Assembly: GCF_029227915.1 (NCBI RefSeq)
Contig: NC_079883.1
Coordinates: forward strand, 7,192,001 to 7,256,000
From: Hydractinia symbiolongicarpus
Taxonomy: Eukaryota > Cnidaria > Hydrozoa > Anthoathecata > Hydractiniidae
DNA length: 64,000 bases
Direction: 5' to 3'
Positions 22,764 to 37,541 of the stretch are shown piece by piece. Position numbers and translations under genes: made by a program. Numbering within the stretch: the first letter of the stretch is position 1; the number at the start of each line of letters is the position of its first letter. The notes under the pieces were generated by a model. The model had not been told where the DNA came from. It saw only the letters and a list, made by a program, of their open reading frames with translations, and did not search any database.

Positions 22764-23124
22764 GCATCTTACCAAACAAAAAACGGCTATTTTTATAGCC
22801 ACACATCCATAAAAAATATTACGGCTAGCTTTTTATATCAAACTTTGTCCTGCTTTCTGTTTAAATTTTATGCTACATAAAAATTTTATGCTACATAAAG
22901 TTTGACAATGTTAAAAATATGAAGGGCAAGAAAAGTAAAAGCAAGAAAATAAGAAATTTAAAAACGAAAATACTTAAACTTAGGGAATCTAATCTTAAAT
23001 TTACTCTTTTTTAACTGTTTAAGTGACTTAAACAAGTTTAACTTTGTACCAAGATAATGTTTTTTTGTAAATGTGTGGCTATAAAAATAGCCGTTTGTTA
23101 ATGTAATAGCCAGATACACACAAA

Positions 23125-23676
23125 TTATTTTTTTGCGGTCTTCTTTGCTGCCTTTTTGGGAGTCTTTTTGACCTTCTTTGCTGCAGGTTTTTTAGCAACA
23201 GGCTTCTTTGTGGGTTTCTTAGCTGCTGGTTTCTTAGCCGAGGCTTTCTTTGTGGCAGGCTTCTTTGCTGCTTTCTTTGGCGTGCTCTTCTTTGCTGGCT
23301 TCTTTTTTGGTGTACTTTTCTTTGCAGTAGGCTTCTTTGCCGTTGGCTTTTTTGCTGCGGCCTTTTTCTTAGGTTTTTCTTTTTTTACCTGACCTAGCTT
23401 GAATGATCCAGAAGCACCAGTGCCTTTAGTTTGAATCAAATCGCCTGATGTTACTCCTCGTTTAAGAGCCATTTTCAGATGATGATCTGAGTTTTCAGCA
23501 ACTTTGTAATTTGCATGAATATATTTTGTAATAGCTTGGCGAGATGAACCACCGCGTTCCTTTAGGGTAGCGATAGCAGCCTTGATCATGTCCACATATT
23601 TAGGGTGATCAGCTGTCTTCTTTGCAGCAGGTTTCTTCTTGGGTGCGATTTTCTTTGGAGAAGCTGCTTCACTCAT
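23125..23676 (-). CDS. H1: Histone H1, unit 4
   Basis: Protein identical to unit 1; stem-loop at 23077-23092. Confidence 0.96.
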   Translation of the reverse strand: MSEAASPKKIAPKKKPAAKKTADHPKYVDMIKAAIATLKERGGSSRQAITKYIHANYKVAENSDHHLKMALKRGVTSGDLIQTKGTGASGSFKLGQVKKEKPKKKAAAKKPTAKKPTAKKSTPKKKPAKKSTPKKAAKKPATKKASAKKPAAKKPTKKPVAKKPAAKKVKKTPKKAAKKTAKK

Positions 23677-24255
23677 TTTTAATGTTTTCTTACAACAATC
23701 CAACGATAAACGATGCTTGTTATCACAGTAGAAGTATACTAAACATTACCGTGTAAATGAGATATAATTTAAGACGGTGCGAAGTATGCGGACGTAAAAG
23801 TACCACTCCCGGGAATTGATTTGGCGCGAAAACAGAAATGTGTGTTTCTGTACATCGTATAATGTCCGTTTTGGGTGCCGCGACTATGCGAAAGCATGTT
23901 AATTTTTATTTGTAGTACGACGCAATAGTCTGCAAGAGAAGCTGCTGGAGTTTGAGGTCTTCAGCATTACATCTAGTCTGTTAATTTGGGCTTCTTCCGC
24001 GCTCGTGTTAGGATTTTCATAAAGCGTTCTTTGGTTTGCGTTGCGTATGTCGGCCTACATCATCGACACGGCCTGTTTCCGGCTATTAGGAGCAATTCAT
24101 ATATTGGGCACTGCGTTTCGACTTTTTTATTAGACCACAGTAAAAAAATTCACTCACAGAAGTCCCTTTCTTTCATGGCTACAAACACGAAGAATTCTGT
24201 CGTAAGTAAAACGAATGCGCAAGCCAAAATGACGATGGGGCGAAGTCATAAGCAT

Positions 24256-24328
24256 GGCCCTGTGGCCCAATGGATAAGGCATCTGACTACGAATCAGGGG
24301 ATTCCAGGTTCGACTCCTGGCAGGGTCG
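24256..24328 (+). tRNA. tRNA-Arg-ACG: tRNA-Arg(ACG), unit 5
   Basis: Unit 5 copy; no difference noticed. Confidence 0.96.
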
Positions 24329-24650
24329 CACTGTCGCATTTCGGCTGCATGGTCTACTGTGTAACGCGCGCGCACGTTCTGGCGTAATGCGTTGATAAAC
24401 GGAATGTACGCAGACATATTGGAAAGTAATATCACGCACTTAGTATCGTCGCCTTTGTTAGCATTCATGTAAGTTACCATCCACTCGCTACAGTCGCTCT
24501 CCATCCTACGGCTAAATCAACAGCCGTGATTTTTACTATGTCGCCGTCCATCCGTACGCGGTGACAGTTGTAAGCTTTACAGTAACGTGACATGCTCCAC
24601 AAGCAGTTACGGTGTGTGGACGATGCCTATCATGGCAACGCTTGTTCTTT

Positions 24651-24835
24651 ATCGCTTCTCGGCCTAATGGCTAAGATCAAGTGTAGTATCTGTTCTTATC
24701 AGTTTAATATCTGGTAGGCCATTCTCTGAATGGTCAGTATATTAATCTGATTTTTGGCCTTGGGTCATGGAGGTGGATTCATTCACGCCGTGACCACGGG
24801 TTGCCTTGGTGTTGCACTATTACCGATGGCGGCCC
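24651..24835 (+). ncRNA. U2: U2 snRNA, unit 5
   Basis: Unit 5 copy; PSE-like 9-mer at 24597-24605. Confidence 0.95.
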
Positions 24836-25027
24836 ACATAAGCAATAAAAGAATAATAGCAGTCCTCTTTCCGACGGCACTCTGCATAGTCTACGGCGGG
24901 AACAAAACGCGTACACTGGGGGAGAATACAGCCTATGCCCCGCGACACGGCAGTTTATAACACACTCAAGCCACAAGCATTAACAAACTTTGAAGGGTAC
25001 CCTCATGCTACGGTGCAGTTCCAACTC

Positions 25028-25192
25028 ATACTTACCTGACGGGGAAGTAAAGACTGATCAATGAGGGTTTTCTTCCAGAGTGAGGCTCTTGCATTGCACT
25101 ACGCTTGGGCTGACCTCTGCGATTACTGCAAACGTCAGTAACTCGACCGTACAATTTCTGGTAGTGGGGGCCTGCGTCCGCGCTCGCCCCCT
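25028..25192 (+). ncRNA. U1: U1 snRNA, unit 5
   Basis: Unit 5 copy; PSE-like 9-mer at 24971-24979. Confidence 0.95.
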
Positions 25193-25519
25193 CCTTAAGT
25201 CAAAATGAATGAGCTTAGAAAAGTTGCGCGGCCAAATGTCGGTGGTGACTTAAACGCTAAGGTAAAACCTCGCTTGGCTGTTACGAAACGTGATTGCGAT
25301 ATAAGTCCTCGGAAGGCGGCGGAATTTTATTTTATTTGCCATTCCGTCAGGGTTATTGGATGATCGGCAATAGATCGAGTTTGTATGCATTTGAAAGCTC
25401 TTTTTTCTCGTACTATCACCTGAAAATGTCGTAGGAAAATGTCATAGGAAACACTTTCAACAACCGCCACGTTCCTTAATTGTTATAACAAGAAATATAT
25501 CACAGCAAATGAAAATGAA

Positions 25520-25639
25520 AAGCCTACGACACCGGGAGTTCCCAGGCGGTCCCCCATCCAAGTACTATCCCGGCCCGACGATGCTTAACTTCCGTGATCA
25601 GACGAGAACGGGTGTGTTCATCGTGGTATGGCCGTAGAC
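25520..25639 (-). rRNA. 5S rRNA: 5S rRNA, unit 5
   Basis: Unit 5 copy; no difference noticed. Confidence 0.97.
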
Positions 25640-25836
25640 ATTAGTAGGTGCAAATACGTGCAATTTATTTTGACGTTGTGATCAAATTTTTTTATTTAAT
25701 TTCTTTGAGTTACTTAGGACAAGGCGTATGCATGGATTATCTATTAGACTTTAAGGTTATAGTTTTGTGAAAAAAACAATGTTTTTTTAAAGATGTGTGG
25801 CTATAAAAATAGCCGTTGTTTTCTGAGTGTAGCGGT

Positions 25837-26217
25837 TTACTTCTTCTGTCCTTTGTCGTTCTTCTTTGGGAGTAAGACAGCTTGAATGTTTGGCAAAACA
25901 CCACCAGCTGCAATGGTTACACCGCTCAAAAGTTTGTTTAATTCTTCATCATTACGAACAGCCAATTGTAAATGTCTTGGAATAATCCTAGCTTTTTTGT
26001 TGTCTCTTGCTGCGTTACCAGCCAACTCCAATATCTCAGCAGATAAATATTCCAAGACGGCTGCTAAGTAAACTGGTGCTCCAGATCCAATTCGGTTAGC
26101 ATAGTGCCCTCTACGAAGGAATCTATGCACTCTACCGACTGGAAATTGAAGTCCAGCTCTTGAGGATCTTGTCTTGGCTTTAGCCTTAGCTTTTCCACCT
26201 TTTCCACGTCCAGACAT
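25837..26217 (-). CDS. H2A: Histone H2A, unit 5
   Basis: Protein identical to unit 1; stem-loop at 25799-25814. Confidence 0.97.
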   Translation of the reverse strand: MSGRGKGGKAKAKAKTRSSRAGLQFPVGRVHRFLRRGHYANRIGSGAPVYLAAVLEYLSAEILELAGNAARDNKKARIIPRHLQLAVRNDEELNKLLSGVTIAAGGVLPNIQAVLLPKKNDKGQKK

Positions 26218-26501
26218 AACTGCGATTTGATTTGTAAGTTAATACAAAAACGTACGAATATTTAACGTAAGTGTTAACGAAATAAACTTTACTCGTTTTT
26301 TCATCATAAAAATAGGATCGAAATCATGTTTTTTTAACCAATCATAATTAAGTATTAAACAAAAGATTTTTTTTTTAACCAATTAAATTGCGTATCGGCG
26401 TTTTCGGATCGAATTCGATCCGATTTTTTTACTTATAAACAAAAAGTTTTGACTTGCAGTTTAATGCTTATTTACAAGTTAAGTAGCAAAAATTTTTAAC
26501 C

Positions 26502-26906
26502 ATGTCTGACGCAGCAGCTAAAGGAGGAAAACAGGCACCTAAAGTAGCCAAGAAAGGTGAAAAAAGAGCCGGCAAAAAAGGAGGAAAGATTGGTGGAACT
26601 GGTGAAAAGAAACGCAAGAGAAAGAGAAAGGAAAGTTATGCTATTTACATCTACAATGTTTTGAAACAAGTTCACCCAGATGTCGGAGTTTCAAGCAAAG
26701 CTATGAGCATCATGAACTCATTTGTCAACGACATCTTTGAGCGCATTGCTTCCGAAGCTTCGCGTTTGGCTCTTCAAAACAAAAAGTCGACCATCTCTTC
26801 TCGTGAAATTCAAACCGCAGTACGTCTTCTCTTGCCTGGAGAACTTGCAAAACACGCAGTCAGTGAAGGAACAAAAGCCGTCACAAAATACACAAGCAGC
26901 AAGTAA
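26502..26906 (+). CDS. H2B: Histone H2B, unit 5
   Basis: Protein identical to unit 1; stem-loop at 26930-26945. Confidence 0.97.
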   Translation: MSDAAAKGGKQAPKVAKKGEKRAGKKGGKIGGTGEKKRKRKRKESYAIYIYNVLKQVHPDVGVSSKAMSIMNSFVNDIFERIASEASRLALQNKKSTISSREIQTAVRLLLPGELAKHAVSEGTKAVTKYTSSK

Positions 26907-27366
26907 ACCAACGTCTACCAAACACAAACGGTCTTTTTTAAGACCACACATCTTTAAAAAAACATTTACTTGGCGTCACTACAAGTTAACCGAAGTTAAT
27001 AAAACTTCTAAATAATGTGCTTAAGAACACTAGCCTACATTTAAAATACTTCCCCATGTGTGTGTGGATTAGCTTCACTTTTCATACGTATTATTAGCTG
27101 TACTTGCAGAAAAGACAAGTACATTGATCCATGTTATTGCTTACATTTAACTTAACCCAGCTTTTCACGGAAACACTCCCAGGCAAATTAACCCTACAAA
27201 GTATTTCTAAATTTTTTTTGTGTCATATATGACATAGTATCGTATAGCAATAAATGTAACTGTGACAAGACTTTACACATTGTGTAATTTGGAAGCGTGC
27301 ACAAAGTAATGTTTTAAAAGATTTGTGGCTATAAAAATAGCCGTTTTTGTTGAGCAATGACAACGC

Positions 27367-27723
<357 letters not shown>

Positions 27724-28201
27724 TTAACAGAATTCAGACAGCTTTAAAAAGAGGCCATAAAATTACCTACTGCTCGTGGAAACACCCTAATTAACCAATA
27801 GAGTTGCGTCATTACAAAATGTTCCGAACATTTTGTACATTTTTTTAAGTAAAACTGTAGTTTTTTTAAAAATTCGTGGTCTTAATGTTTCAGTAAGGCA
27901 ATAAATTTGGCATCGTTGGAATTCGCCAAACCTTCTGCTACTTACTAAAAAAAAAAAAAGTCAAAAGCTTTTGTGTATCAGAAGATACAGCCGTTTTCCC
28001 GTAGCCAAAAAACACAGATTTTATAAAAATGTTAAAGTAATGAGCGTAATGTCATTATGCAGCCAATCAGAAATTACTTTCTTAGCACCAATCAAATGGT
28101 TTGTTTTGAACCTTAGCTGTCAATCAATATGAGAAATAAAACTTTGGCGCGATAGTGCATTTTAGACCGTCTTGTGTATCCGTACTACATCGACTTCTTA
28201 A

Positions 28202-28615
<414 letters not shown>

Positions 28616-28976
28616 GCATCTTACCAAACAAAAAACGGCTATTTTTATAGCCACACATCCATAAAAAATATTACGGCTAGCTTTTTATATCAAACTTTGT
28701 CCTGCTTTCTGTTTAAATTTTATGCTACATAAAAATTTTATGCTACATAAAGTTTGACAATGTTAAAAATATGAAGGGCAAGAAAAGTAAAAGCAAGAAA
28801 ATAAGAAATTTAAAAACGAAAATACTTAAACTTAGGGAATCTAATCTTAAATTTACTCTTTTTTAACTGTTTAAGTGACTTAAACAAGTTTAACTTTGTA
28901 CCAAGATAATGTTTTTTTGTAAATGTGTGGCTATAAAAATAGCCGTTTGTTAATGTAATAGCCAGATACACACAAA

Positions 28977-29528
28977 TTATTTTTTTGCGGTCTTCTTTGC
29001 TGCCTTTTTGGGAGTCTTTTTGACCTTCTTTGCTGCAGGTTTTTTAGCAACAGGCTTCTTTGTGGGTTTCTTAGCTGCTGGTTTCTTAGCCGAGGCTTTC
29101 TTTGTGGCAGGCTTCTTTGCTGCTTTCTTTGGCGTGCTCTTCTTTGCTGGCTTCTTTTTTGGTGTACTTTTCTTTGCAGTAGGCTTCTTTGCCGTTGGCT
29201 TTTTTGCTGCGGCCTTTTTCTTAGGTTTTTCTTTTTTTACCTGACCTAGCTTGAATGATCCAGAAGCACCAGTGCCTTTAGTTTGAATCAAATCGCCTGA
29301 TGTTACTCCTCGTTTAAGAGCCATTTTCAGATGATGATCTGAGTTTTCAGCAACTTTGTAATTTGCATGAATATATTTTGTAATAGCTTGGCGAGATGAA
29401 CCACCGCGTTCCTTTAGGGTAGCGATAGCAGCCTTGATCATGTCCACATATTTAGGGTGATCAGCTGTCTTCTTTGCAGCAGGTTTCTTCTTGGGTGCGA
29501 TTTTCTTTGGAGAAGCTGCTTCACTCAT
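28977..29528 (-). CDS. H1: Histone H1, unit 5
   Basis: Protein identical to unit 1; stem-loop at 28929-28944. Confidence 0.96.
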   Translation of the reverse strand: MSEAASPKKIAPKKKPAAKKTADHPKYVDMIKAAIATLKERGGSSRQAITKYIHANYKVAENSDHHLKMALKRGVTSGDLIQTKGTGASGSFKLGQVKKEKPKKKAAAKKPTAKKPTAKKSTPKKKPAKKSTPKKAAKKPATKKASAKKPAAKKPTKKPVAKKPAAKKVKKTPKKAAKKTAKK

Positions 29529-30107
29529 TTTTAATGTTTTCTTACAACAATCCAACGATAAACGATGCTTGTTATCACAGTAGAAGTATACTAAACATTA
29601 CCGTGTAAATGAGATATAATTTAAGACGGTGCGAAGTATGCGGACGTAAAAGTACCACTCCCGGGAATTGATTTGGCGCGAAAACAGAAATGTGTGTTTC
29701 TGTACATCGTATAATGTCCGTTTTGGGTGCCGCGACTATGCGAAAGCATGTTAATTTTTATTTGTAGTACGACGCAATAGTCTGCAAGAGAAGCTGCTGG
29801 AGTTTGAGGTCTTCAGCATTACATCTAGTCTGTTAATTTGGGCTTCTTCCGCGCTCGTGTTAGGATTTTCATAAAGCGTTCTTTGGTTTGCGTTGCGTAT
29901 GTCGGCCTACATCATCGACACGGCCTGTTTCCGGCTATTAGGAGCAATTCATATATTGGGCACTGCGTTTCGACTTTTTTATTAGACCACAGTAAAAAAA
30001 TTCACTCACAGAAGTCCCTTTCTTTCATGGCTACAAACACGAAGAATTCTGTCGTAAGTAAAACGAATGCGCAAGCCAAAATGACGATGGGGCGAAGTCA
30101 TAAGCAT

Positions 30108-30180
30108 GGCCCTGTGGCCCAATGGATAAGGCATCTGACTACGAATCAGGGGATTCCAGGTTCGACTCCTGGCAGGGTCG
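30108..30180 (+). tRNA. tRNA-Arg-ACG: tRNA-Arg(ACG), unit 6
   Basis: Unit 6 copy; no difference noticed. Confidence 0.96.
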
Positions 30181-30502
30181 CACTGTCGCATTTCGGCTGC
30201 ATGGTCTACTGTGTAACGCGCGCGCACGTTCTGGCGTAATGCGTTGATAAACGGAATGTACGCAGACATATTGGAAAGTAATATCACGCACTTAGTATCG
30301 TCGCCTTTGTTAGCATTCATGTAAGTTACCATCCACTCGCTACAGTCGCTCTCCATCCTACGGCTAAATCAACAGCCGTGATTTTTACTATGTCGCCGTC
30401 CATCCGTACGCGGTGACAGTTGTAAGCTTTACAGTAACGTGACATGCTCCACAAGCAGTTACGGTGTGTGGACGATGCCTATCATGGCAACGCTTGTTCT
30501 TT

Positions 30503-30687
30503 ATCGCTTCTCGGCCTAATGGCTAAGATCAAGTGTAGTATCTGTTCTTATCAGTTTAATATCTGGTAGGCCATTCTCTGAATGGTCAGTATATTAATCT
30601 GATTTTTGGCCTTGGGTCATGGAGGTGGATTCATTCACGCCGTGACCACGGGTTGCCTTGGTGTTGCACTATTACCGATGGCGGCCC
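30503..30687 (+). ncRNA. U2: U2 snRNA, unit 6
   Basis: Unit 6 copy; PSE-like 9-mer at 30449-30457. Confidence 0.95.
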
Positions 30688-30879
30688 ACATAAGCAATAA
30701 AAGAATAATAGCAGTCCTCTTTCCGACGGCACTCTGCATAGTCTACGGCGGGAACAAAACGCGTACACTGGGGGAGAATACAGCCTATGCCCCGCGACAC
30801 GGCAGTTTATAACACACTCAAGCCACAAGCATTAACAAACTTTGAAGGGTACCCTCATGCTACGGTGCAGTTCCAACTC

Positions 30880-31044
30880 ATACTTACCTGACGGGGAAGT
30901 AAAGACTGATCAATGAGGGTTTTCTTCCAGAGTGAGGCTCTTGCATTGCACTACGCTTGGGCTGACCTCTGCGATTACTGCAAACGTCAGTAACTCGACC
31001 GTACAATTTCTGGTAGTGGGGGCCTGCGTCCGCGCTCGCCCCCT
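30880..31044 (+). ncRNA. U1: U1 snRNA, unit 6
   Basis: Unit 6 copy; PSE-like 9-mer at 30823-30831. Confidence 0.95.
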
Positions 31045-31371
31045 CCTTAAGTCAAAATGAATGAGCTTAGAAAAGTTGCGCGGCCAAATGTCGGTGGTGA
31101 CTTAAACGCTAAGGTAAAACCTCGCTTGGCTGTTACGAAACGTGATTGCGATATAAGTCCTCGGAAGGCGGCGGAATTTTATTTTATTTGCCATTCCGTC
31201 AGGGTTATTGGATGATCGGCAATAGATCGAGTTTGTATGCATTTGAAAGCTCTTTTTTCTCGTACTATCACCTGAAAATGTCGTAGGAAAATGTCATAGG
31301 AAACACTTTCAACAACCGCCACGTTCCTTAATTGTTATAACAAGAAATATATCACAGCAAATGAAAATGAA

Positions 31372-31491
31372 AAGCCTACGACACCGGGAGTTCCCAGGCG
31401 GTCCCCCATCCAAGTACTATCCCGGCCCGACGATGCTTAACTTCCGTGATCAGACGAGAACGGGTGTGTTCATCGTGGTATGGCCGTAGAC
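31372..31491 (-). rRNA. 5S rRNA: 5S rRNA, unit 6
   Basis: Unit 6 copy; no difference noticed. Confidence 0.97.
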
Positions 31492-31688
31492 ATTAGTAGG
31501 TGCAAATACGTGCAATTTATTTTGACGTTGTGATCAAATTTTTTTATTTAATTTCTTTGAGTTACTTAGGACAAGGCGTATGCATGGATTATCTATTAGA
31601 CTTTAAGGTTATAGTTTTGTGAAAAAAACAATGTTTTTTTAAAGATGTGTGGCTATAAAAATAGCCGTTGTTTTCTGAGTGTAGCGGT

Positions 31689-32069
31689 TTACTTCTTCTG
31701 TCCTTTGTCGTTCTTCTTTGGGAGTAAGACAGCTTGAATGTTTGGCAAAACACCACCAGCTGCAATGGTTACACCGCTCAAAAGTTTGTTTAATTCTTCA
31801 TCATTACGAACAGCCAATTGTAAATGTCTTGGAATAATCCTAGCTTTTTTGTTGTCTCTTGCTGCGTTACCAGCCAACTCCAATATCTCAGCAGATAAAT
31901 ATTCCAAGACGGCTGCTAAGTAAACTGGTGCTCCAGATCCAATTCGGTTAGCATAGTGCCCTCTACGAAGGAATCTATGCACTCTACCGACTGGAAATTG
32001 AAGTCCAGCTCTTGAGGATCTTGTCTTGGCTTTAGCCTTAGCTTTTCCACCTTTTCCACGTCCAGACAT
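31689..32069 (-). CDS. H2A: Histone H2A, unit 6
   Basis: Protein identical to unit 1, although its divergent H2B partner is frameshifted. Stem-loop at 31651-31666. Confidence 0.97.
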   Translation of the reverse strand: MSGRGKGGKAKAKAKTRSSRAGLQFPVGRVHRFLRRGHYANRIGSGAPVYLAAVLEYLSAEILELAGNAARDNKKARIIPRHLQLAVRNDEELNKLLSGVTIAAGGVLPNIQAVLLPKKNDKGQKK

Positions 32070-32353
32070 AACTGCGATTTGATTTGTAAGTTAATACAAA
32101 AACGTACGAATATTTAACGTAAGTGTTAACGAAATAAACTTTACTCGTTTTTTCATCATAAAAATAGGATCGAAATCATGTTTTTTTAACCAATCATAAT
32201 TAAGTATTAAACAAAAGATTTTTTTTTTAACCAATTAAATTGCGTATCGGCGTTTTCGGATCGAATTCGATCCGATTTTTTTACTTATAAACAAAAAGTT
32301 TTGACTTGCAGTTTAATGCTTATTTACAAGTTAAGTAGCAAAAATTTTTAACC

Positions 32354-32759
32354 ATGTCTGACGCAGCAGCTAAAGGAGGAAAACAGGCACCTAAAGTAGC
32401 CAAGAAAGGTGAAAAAAGAGCCGGCAAAAAAGGAGGAAAGATTGGTGGAACTGGTGAAAAGAAACGCAAGAGAAAGAGAAAGGAAAGTTATGCTATTTAC
32501 ATCTACAATGTTTTGAAACAAGTTCACACCAGATGTCGGAGTTTCAAGCAAAGCTATGAGCATCATGAACTCATTTGTCAACGACATCTTTGAGCGCATT
32601 GCTTCCGAAGCTTCGCGTTTGGCTCTTCAAAACAAAAAGTCGACCATCTCTTCTCGTGAAATTCAAACCGCAGTACGTCTTCTCTTGCCTGGAGAACTTG
32701 CAAAACACGCAGTCAGTGAAGGAACAAAAGCCGTCACAAAATACACAAGCAGCAAGTAA
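32354..32759 (+). pseudogene. H2B: Histone H2B, unit 6, frameshifted
   Basis: A single A inserted at about 32528 (GTTCACACCAGATG against GTTCACCCAGATG elsewhere) shifts the frame after His58. The reading frame from the normal ATG then runs through 21 aberrant residues and stops at 32593 after 79 aa, losing most of the histone fold. The rest of the gene is intact in the +1 frame to the normal stop (32757-32759), and the 3' stem-loop is kept at 32783-32798. It is either a recent pseudogene or a single-base assembly error. The promoter is unchanged, so a histone-type mRNA would probably still be made. Confidence 0.85.
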
Positions 32760-33219
32760 ACCAACGTCTACCAAACACAAACGGTCTTTTTTAAGACCAC
32801 ACATCTTTAAAAAAACATTTACTTGGCGTCACTACAAGTTAACCGAAGTTAATAAAACTTCTAAATAATGTGCTTAAGAACACTAGCCTACATTTAAAAT
32901 ACTTCCCCATGTGTGTGTGGATTAGCTTCACTTTTCATACGTATTATTAGCTGTACTTGCAGAAAAGACAAGTACATTGATCCATGTTATTGCTTACATT
33001 TAACTTAACCCAGCTTTTCACGGAAACACTCCCAGGCAAATTAACCCTACAAAGTATTTCTAAATTTTTTTTGTGTCATATATGACATAGTATCGTATAG
33101 CAATAAATGTAACTGTGACAAGACTTTACACATTGTGTAATTTGGAAGCGTGCACAAAGTAATGTTTTAAAAGATTTGTGGCTATAAAAATAGCCGTTTT
33201 TGTTGAGCAATGACAACGC

Positions 33220-33576
<357 letters not shown>

Positions 33577-34054
33577 TTAACAGAATTCAGACAGCTTTAA
33601 AAAGAGGCCATAAAATTACCTACTGCTCGTGGAAACACCCTAATTAACCAATAGAGTTGCGTCATTACAAAATGTTCCGAACATTTTGTACATTTTTTTA
33701 AGTAAAACTGTAGTTTTTTTAAAAATTCGTGGTCTTAATGTTTCAGTAAGGCAATAAATTTGGCATCGTTGGAATTCGCCAAACCTTCTGCTACTTACTA
33801 AAAAAAAAAAAAGTCAAAAGCTTTTGTGTATCAGAAGATACAGCCGTTTTCCCGTAGCCAAAAAACACAGATTTTATAAAAATGTTAAAGTAATGAGCGT
33901 AATGTCATTATGCAGCCAATCAGAAATTACTTTCTTAGCACCAATCAAATGGTTTGTTTTGAACCTTAGCTGTCAATCAATATGAGAAATAAAACTTTGG
34001 CGCGATAGTGCATTTTAGACCGTCTTGTGTATCCGTACTACATCGACTTCTTAA

Positions 34055-34468
<414 letters not shown>

Positions 34469-34829
34469 GCATCTTACCAAACAAAAAACGGCTATTTTTA
34501 TAGCCACACATCCATAAAAAATATTACGGCTAGCTTTTTATATCAAACTTTGTCCTGCTTTCTGTTTAAATTTTATGCTACATAAAAATTTTATGCTACA
34601 TAAAGTTTGACAATGTTAAAAATATGAAGGGCAAGAAAAGTAAAAGCAAGAAAATAAGAAATTTAAAAACGAAAATACTTAAACTTAGGGAATCTAATCT
34701 TAAATTTACTCTTTTTTAACTGTTTAAGTGACTTAAACAAGTTTAACTTTGTACCAAGATAATGTTTTTTTGTAAATGTGTGGCTATAAAAATAGCCGTT
34801 TGTTAATGTAATAGCCAGATACACACAAA

Positions 34830-35381
34830 TTATTTTTTTGCGGTCTTCTTTGCTGCCTTTTTGGGAGTCTTTTTGACCTTCTTTGCTGCAGGTTTTTTAG
34901 CAACAGGCTTCTTTGTGGGTTTCTTAGCTGCTGGTTTCTTAGCCGAGGCTTTCTTTGTGGCAGGCTTCTTTGCTGCTTTCTTTGGCGTGCTCTTCTTTGC
35001 TGGCTTCTTTTTTGGTGTACTTTTCTTTGCAGTAGGCTTCTTTGCCGTTGGCTTTTTTGCTGCGGCCTTTTTCTTAGGTTTTTCTTTTTTTACCTGACCT
35101 AGCTTGAATGATCCAGAAGCACCAGTGCCTTTAGTTTGAATCAAATCGCCTGATGTTACTCCTCGTTTAAGAGCCATTTTCAGATGATGATCTGAGTTTT
35201 CAGCAACTTTGTAATTTGCATGAATATATTTTGTAATAGCTTGGCGAGATGAACCACCGCGTTCCTTTAGGGTAGCGATAGCAGCCTTGATCATGTCCAC
35301 ATATTTAGGGTGATCAGCTGTCTTCTTTGCAGCAGGTTTCTTCTTGGGTGCGATTTTCTTTGGAGAAGCTGCTTCACTCAT
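34830..35381 (-). CDS. H1: Histone H1, unit 6
   Basis: Protein identical to unit 1; stem-loop at 34782-34797. Confidence 0.96.
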   Translation of the reverse strand: MSEAASPKKIAPKKKPAAKKTADHPKYVDMIKAAIATLKERGGSSRQAITKYIHANYKVAENSDHHLKMALKRGVTSGDLIQTKGTGASGSFKLGQVKKEKPKKKAAAKKPTAKKPTAKKSTPKKKPAKKSTPKKAAKKPATKKASAKKPAAKKPTKKPVAKKPAAKKVKKTPKKAAKKTAKK

Positions 35382-35960
35382 TTTTAATGTTTTCTTACAA
35401 CAATCCAACGATAAACGATGCTTGTTATCACAGTAGAAGTATACTAAACATTACCGTGTAAATGAGATATAATTTAAGACGGTGCGAAGTATGCGGACGT
35501 AAAAGTACCACTCCCGGGAATTGATTTGGCGCGAAAACAGAAATGTGTGTTTCTGTACATCGTATAATGTCCGTTTTGGGTGCCGCGACTATGCGAAAGC
35601 ATGTTAATTTTTATTTGTAGTACGACGCAATAGTCTGCAAGAGAAGCTGCTGGAGTTTGAGGTCTTCAGCATTACATCTAGTCTGTTAATTTGGGCTTCT
35701 TCCGCGCTCGTGTTAGGATTTTCATAAAGCGTTCTTTGGTTTGCGTTGCGTATGTCGGCCTACATCATCGACACGGCCTGTTTCCGGCTATTAGGAGCAA
35801 TTCATATATTGGGCACTGCGTTTCGACTTTTTTATTAGACCACAGTAAAAAAATTCACTCACAGAAGTCCCTTTCTTTCATGGCTACAAACACGAAGAAT
35901 TCTGTCGTAAGTAAAACGAATGCGCAAGCCAAAATGACGATGGGGCGAAGTCATAAGCAT

Positions 35961-36033
35961 GGCCCTGTGGCCCAATGGATAAGGCATCTGACTACGAATC
36001 AGGGGATTCCAGGTTCGACTCCTGGCAGGGTCG
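35961..36033 (+). tRNA. tRNA-Arg-ACG: tRNA-Arg(ACG), unit 7
   Basis: Unit 7 copy; no difference noticed. Confidence 0.96.
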
Positions 36034-36355
36034 CACTGTCGCATTTCGGCTGCATGGTCTACTGTGTAACGCGCGCGCACGTTCTGGCGTAATGCGTTGA
36101 TAAACGGAATGTACGCAGACATATTGGAAAGTAATATCACGCACTTAGTATCGTCGCCTTTGTTAGCATTCATGTAAGTTACCATCCACTCGCTACAGTC
36201 GCTCTCCATCCTACGGCTAAATCAACAGCCGTGATTTTTACTATGTCGCCGTCCATCCGTACGCGGTGACAGTTGTAAGCTTTACAGTAACGTGACATGC
36301 TCCACAAGCAGTTACGGTGTGTGGACGATGCCTATCATGGCAACGCTTGTTCTTT

Positions 36356-36540
36356 ATCGCTTCTCGGCCTAATGGCTAAGATCAAGTGTAGTATCTGTTC
36401 TTATCAGTTTAATATCTGGTAGGCCATTCTCTGAATGGTCAGTATATTAATCTGATTTTTGGCCTTGGGTCATGGAGGTGGATTCATTCACGCCGTGACC
36501 ACGGGTTGCCTTGGTGTTGCACTATTACCGATGGCGGCCC
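36356..36540 (+). ncRNA. U2: U2 snRNA, unit 7
   Basis: Unit 7 copy; PSE-like 9-mer at 36302-36310. Confidence 0.95.
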
Positions 36541-36732
36541 ACATAAGCAATAAAAGAATAATAGCAGTCCTCTTTCCGACGGCACTCTGCATAGTCTACG
36601 GCGGGAACAAAACGCGTACACTGGGGGAGAATACAGCCTATGCCCCGCGACACGGCAGTTTATAACACACTCAAGCCACAAGCATTAACAAACTTTGAAG
36701 GGTACCCTCATGCTACGGTGCAGTTCCAACTC

Positions 36733-36897
36733 ATACTTACCTGACGGGGAAGTAAAGACTGATCAATGAGGGTTTTCTTCCAGAGTGAGGCTCTTGCATT
36801 GCACTACGCTTGGGCTGACCTCTGCGATTACTGCAAACGTCAGTAACTCGACCGTACAATTTCTGGTAGTGGGGGCCTGCGTCCGCGCTCGCCCCCT
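36733..36897 (+). ncRNA. U1: U1 snRNA, unit 7
   Basis: Unit 7 copy; PSE-like 9-mer at 36676-36684. Confidence 0.95.
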
Positions 36898-37224
36898 CCT
36901 TAAGTCAAAATGAATGAGCTTAGAAAAGTTGCGCGGCCAAATGTCGGTGGTGACTTAAACGCTAAGGTAAAACCTCGCTTGGCTGTTACGAAACGTGATT
37001 GCGATATAAGTCCTCGGAAGGCGGCGGAATTTTATTTTATTTGCCATTCCGTCAGGGTTATTGGATGATCGGCAATAGATCGAGTTTGTATGCATTTGAA
37101 AGCTCTTTTTTCTCGTACTATCACCTGAAAATGTCGTAGGAAAATGTCATAGGAAACACTTTCAACAACCGCCACGTTCCTTAATTGTTATAACAAGAAA
37201 TATATCACAGCAAATGAAAATGAA

Positions 37225-37344
37225 AAGCCTACGACACCGGGAGTTCCCAGGCGGTCCCCCATCCAAGTACTATCCCGGCCCGACGATGCTTAACTTCCGT
37301 GATCAGACGAGAACGGGTGTGTTCATCGTGGTATGGCCGTAGAC
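37225..37344 (-). rRNA. 5S rRNA: 5S rRNA, unit 7
   Basis: Unit 7 copy; no difference noticed. Confidence 0.97.
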
Positions 37345-37541
37345 ATTAGTAGGTGCAAATACGTGCAATTTATTTTGACGTTGTGATCAAATTTTTTTAT
37401 TTAATTTCTTTGAGTTACTTAGGACAAGGCGTATGCATGGATTATCTATTAGACTTTAAGGTTATAGTTTTGTGAAAAAAACAATGTTTTTTTAAAGATG
37501 TGTGGCTATAAAAATAGCCGTTGTTTTCTGAGTGTAGCGGT

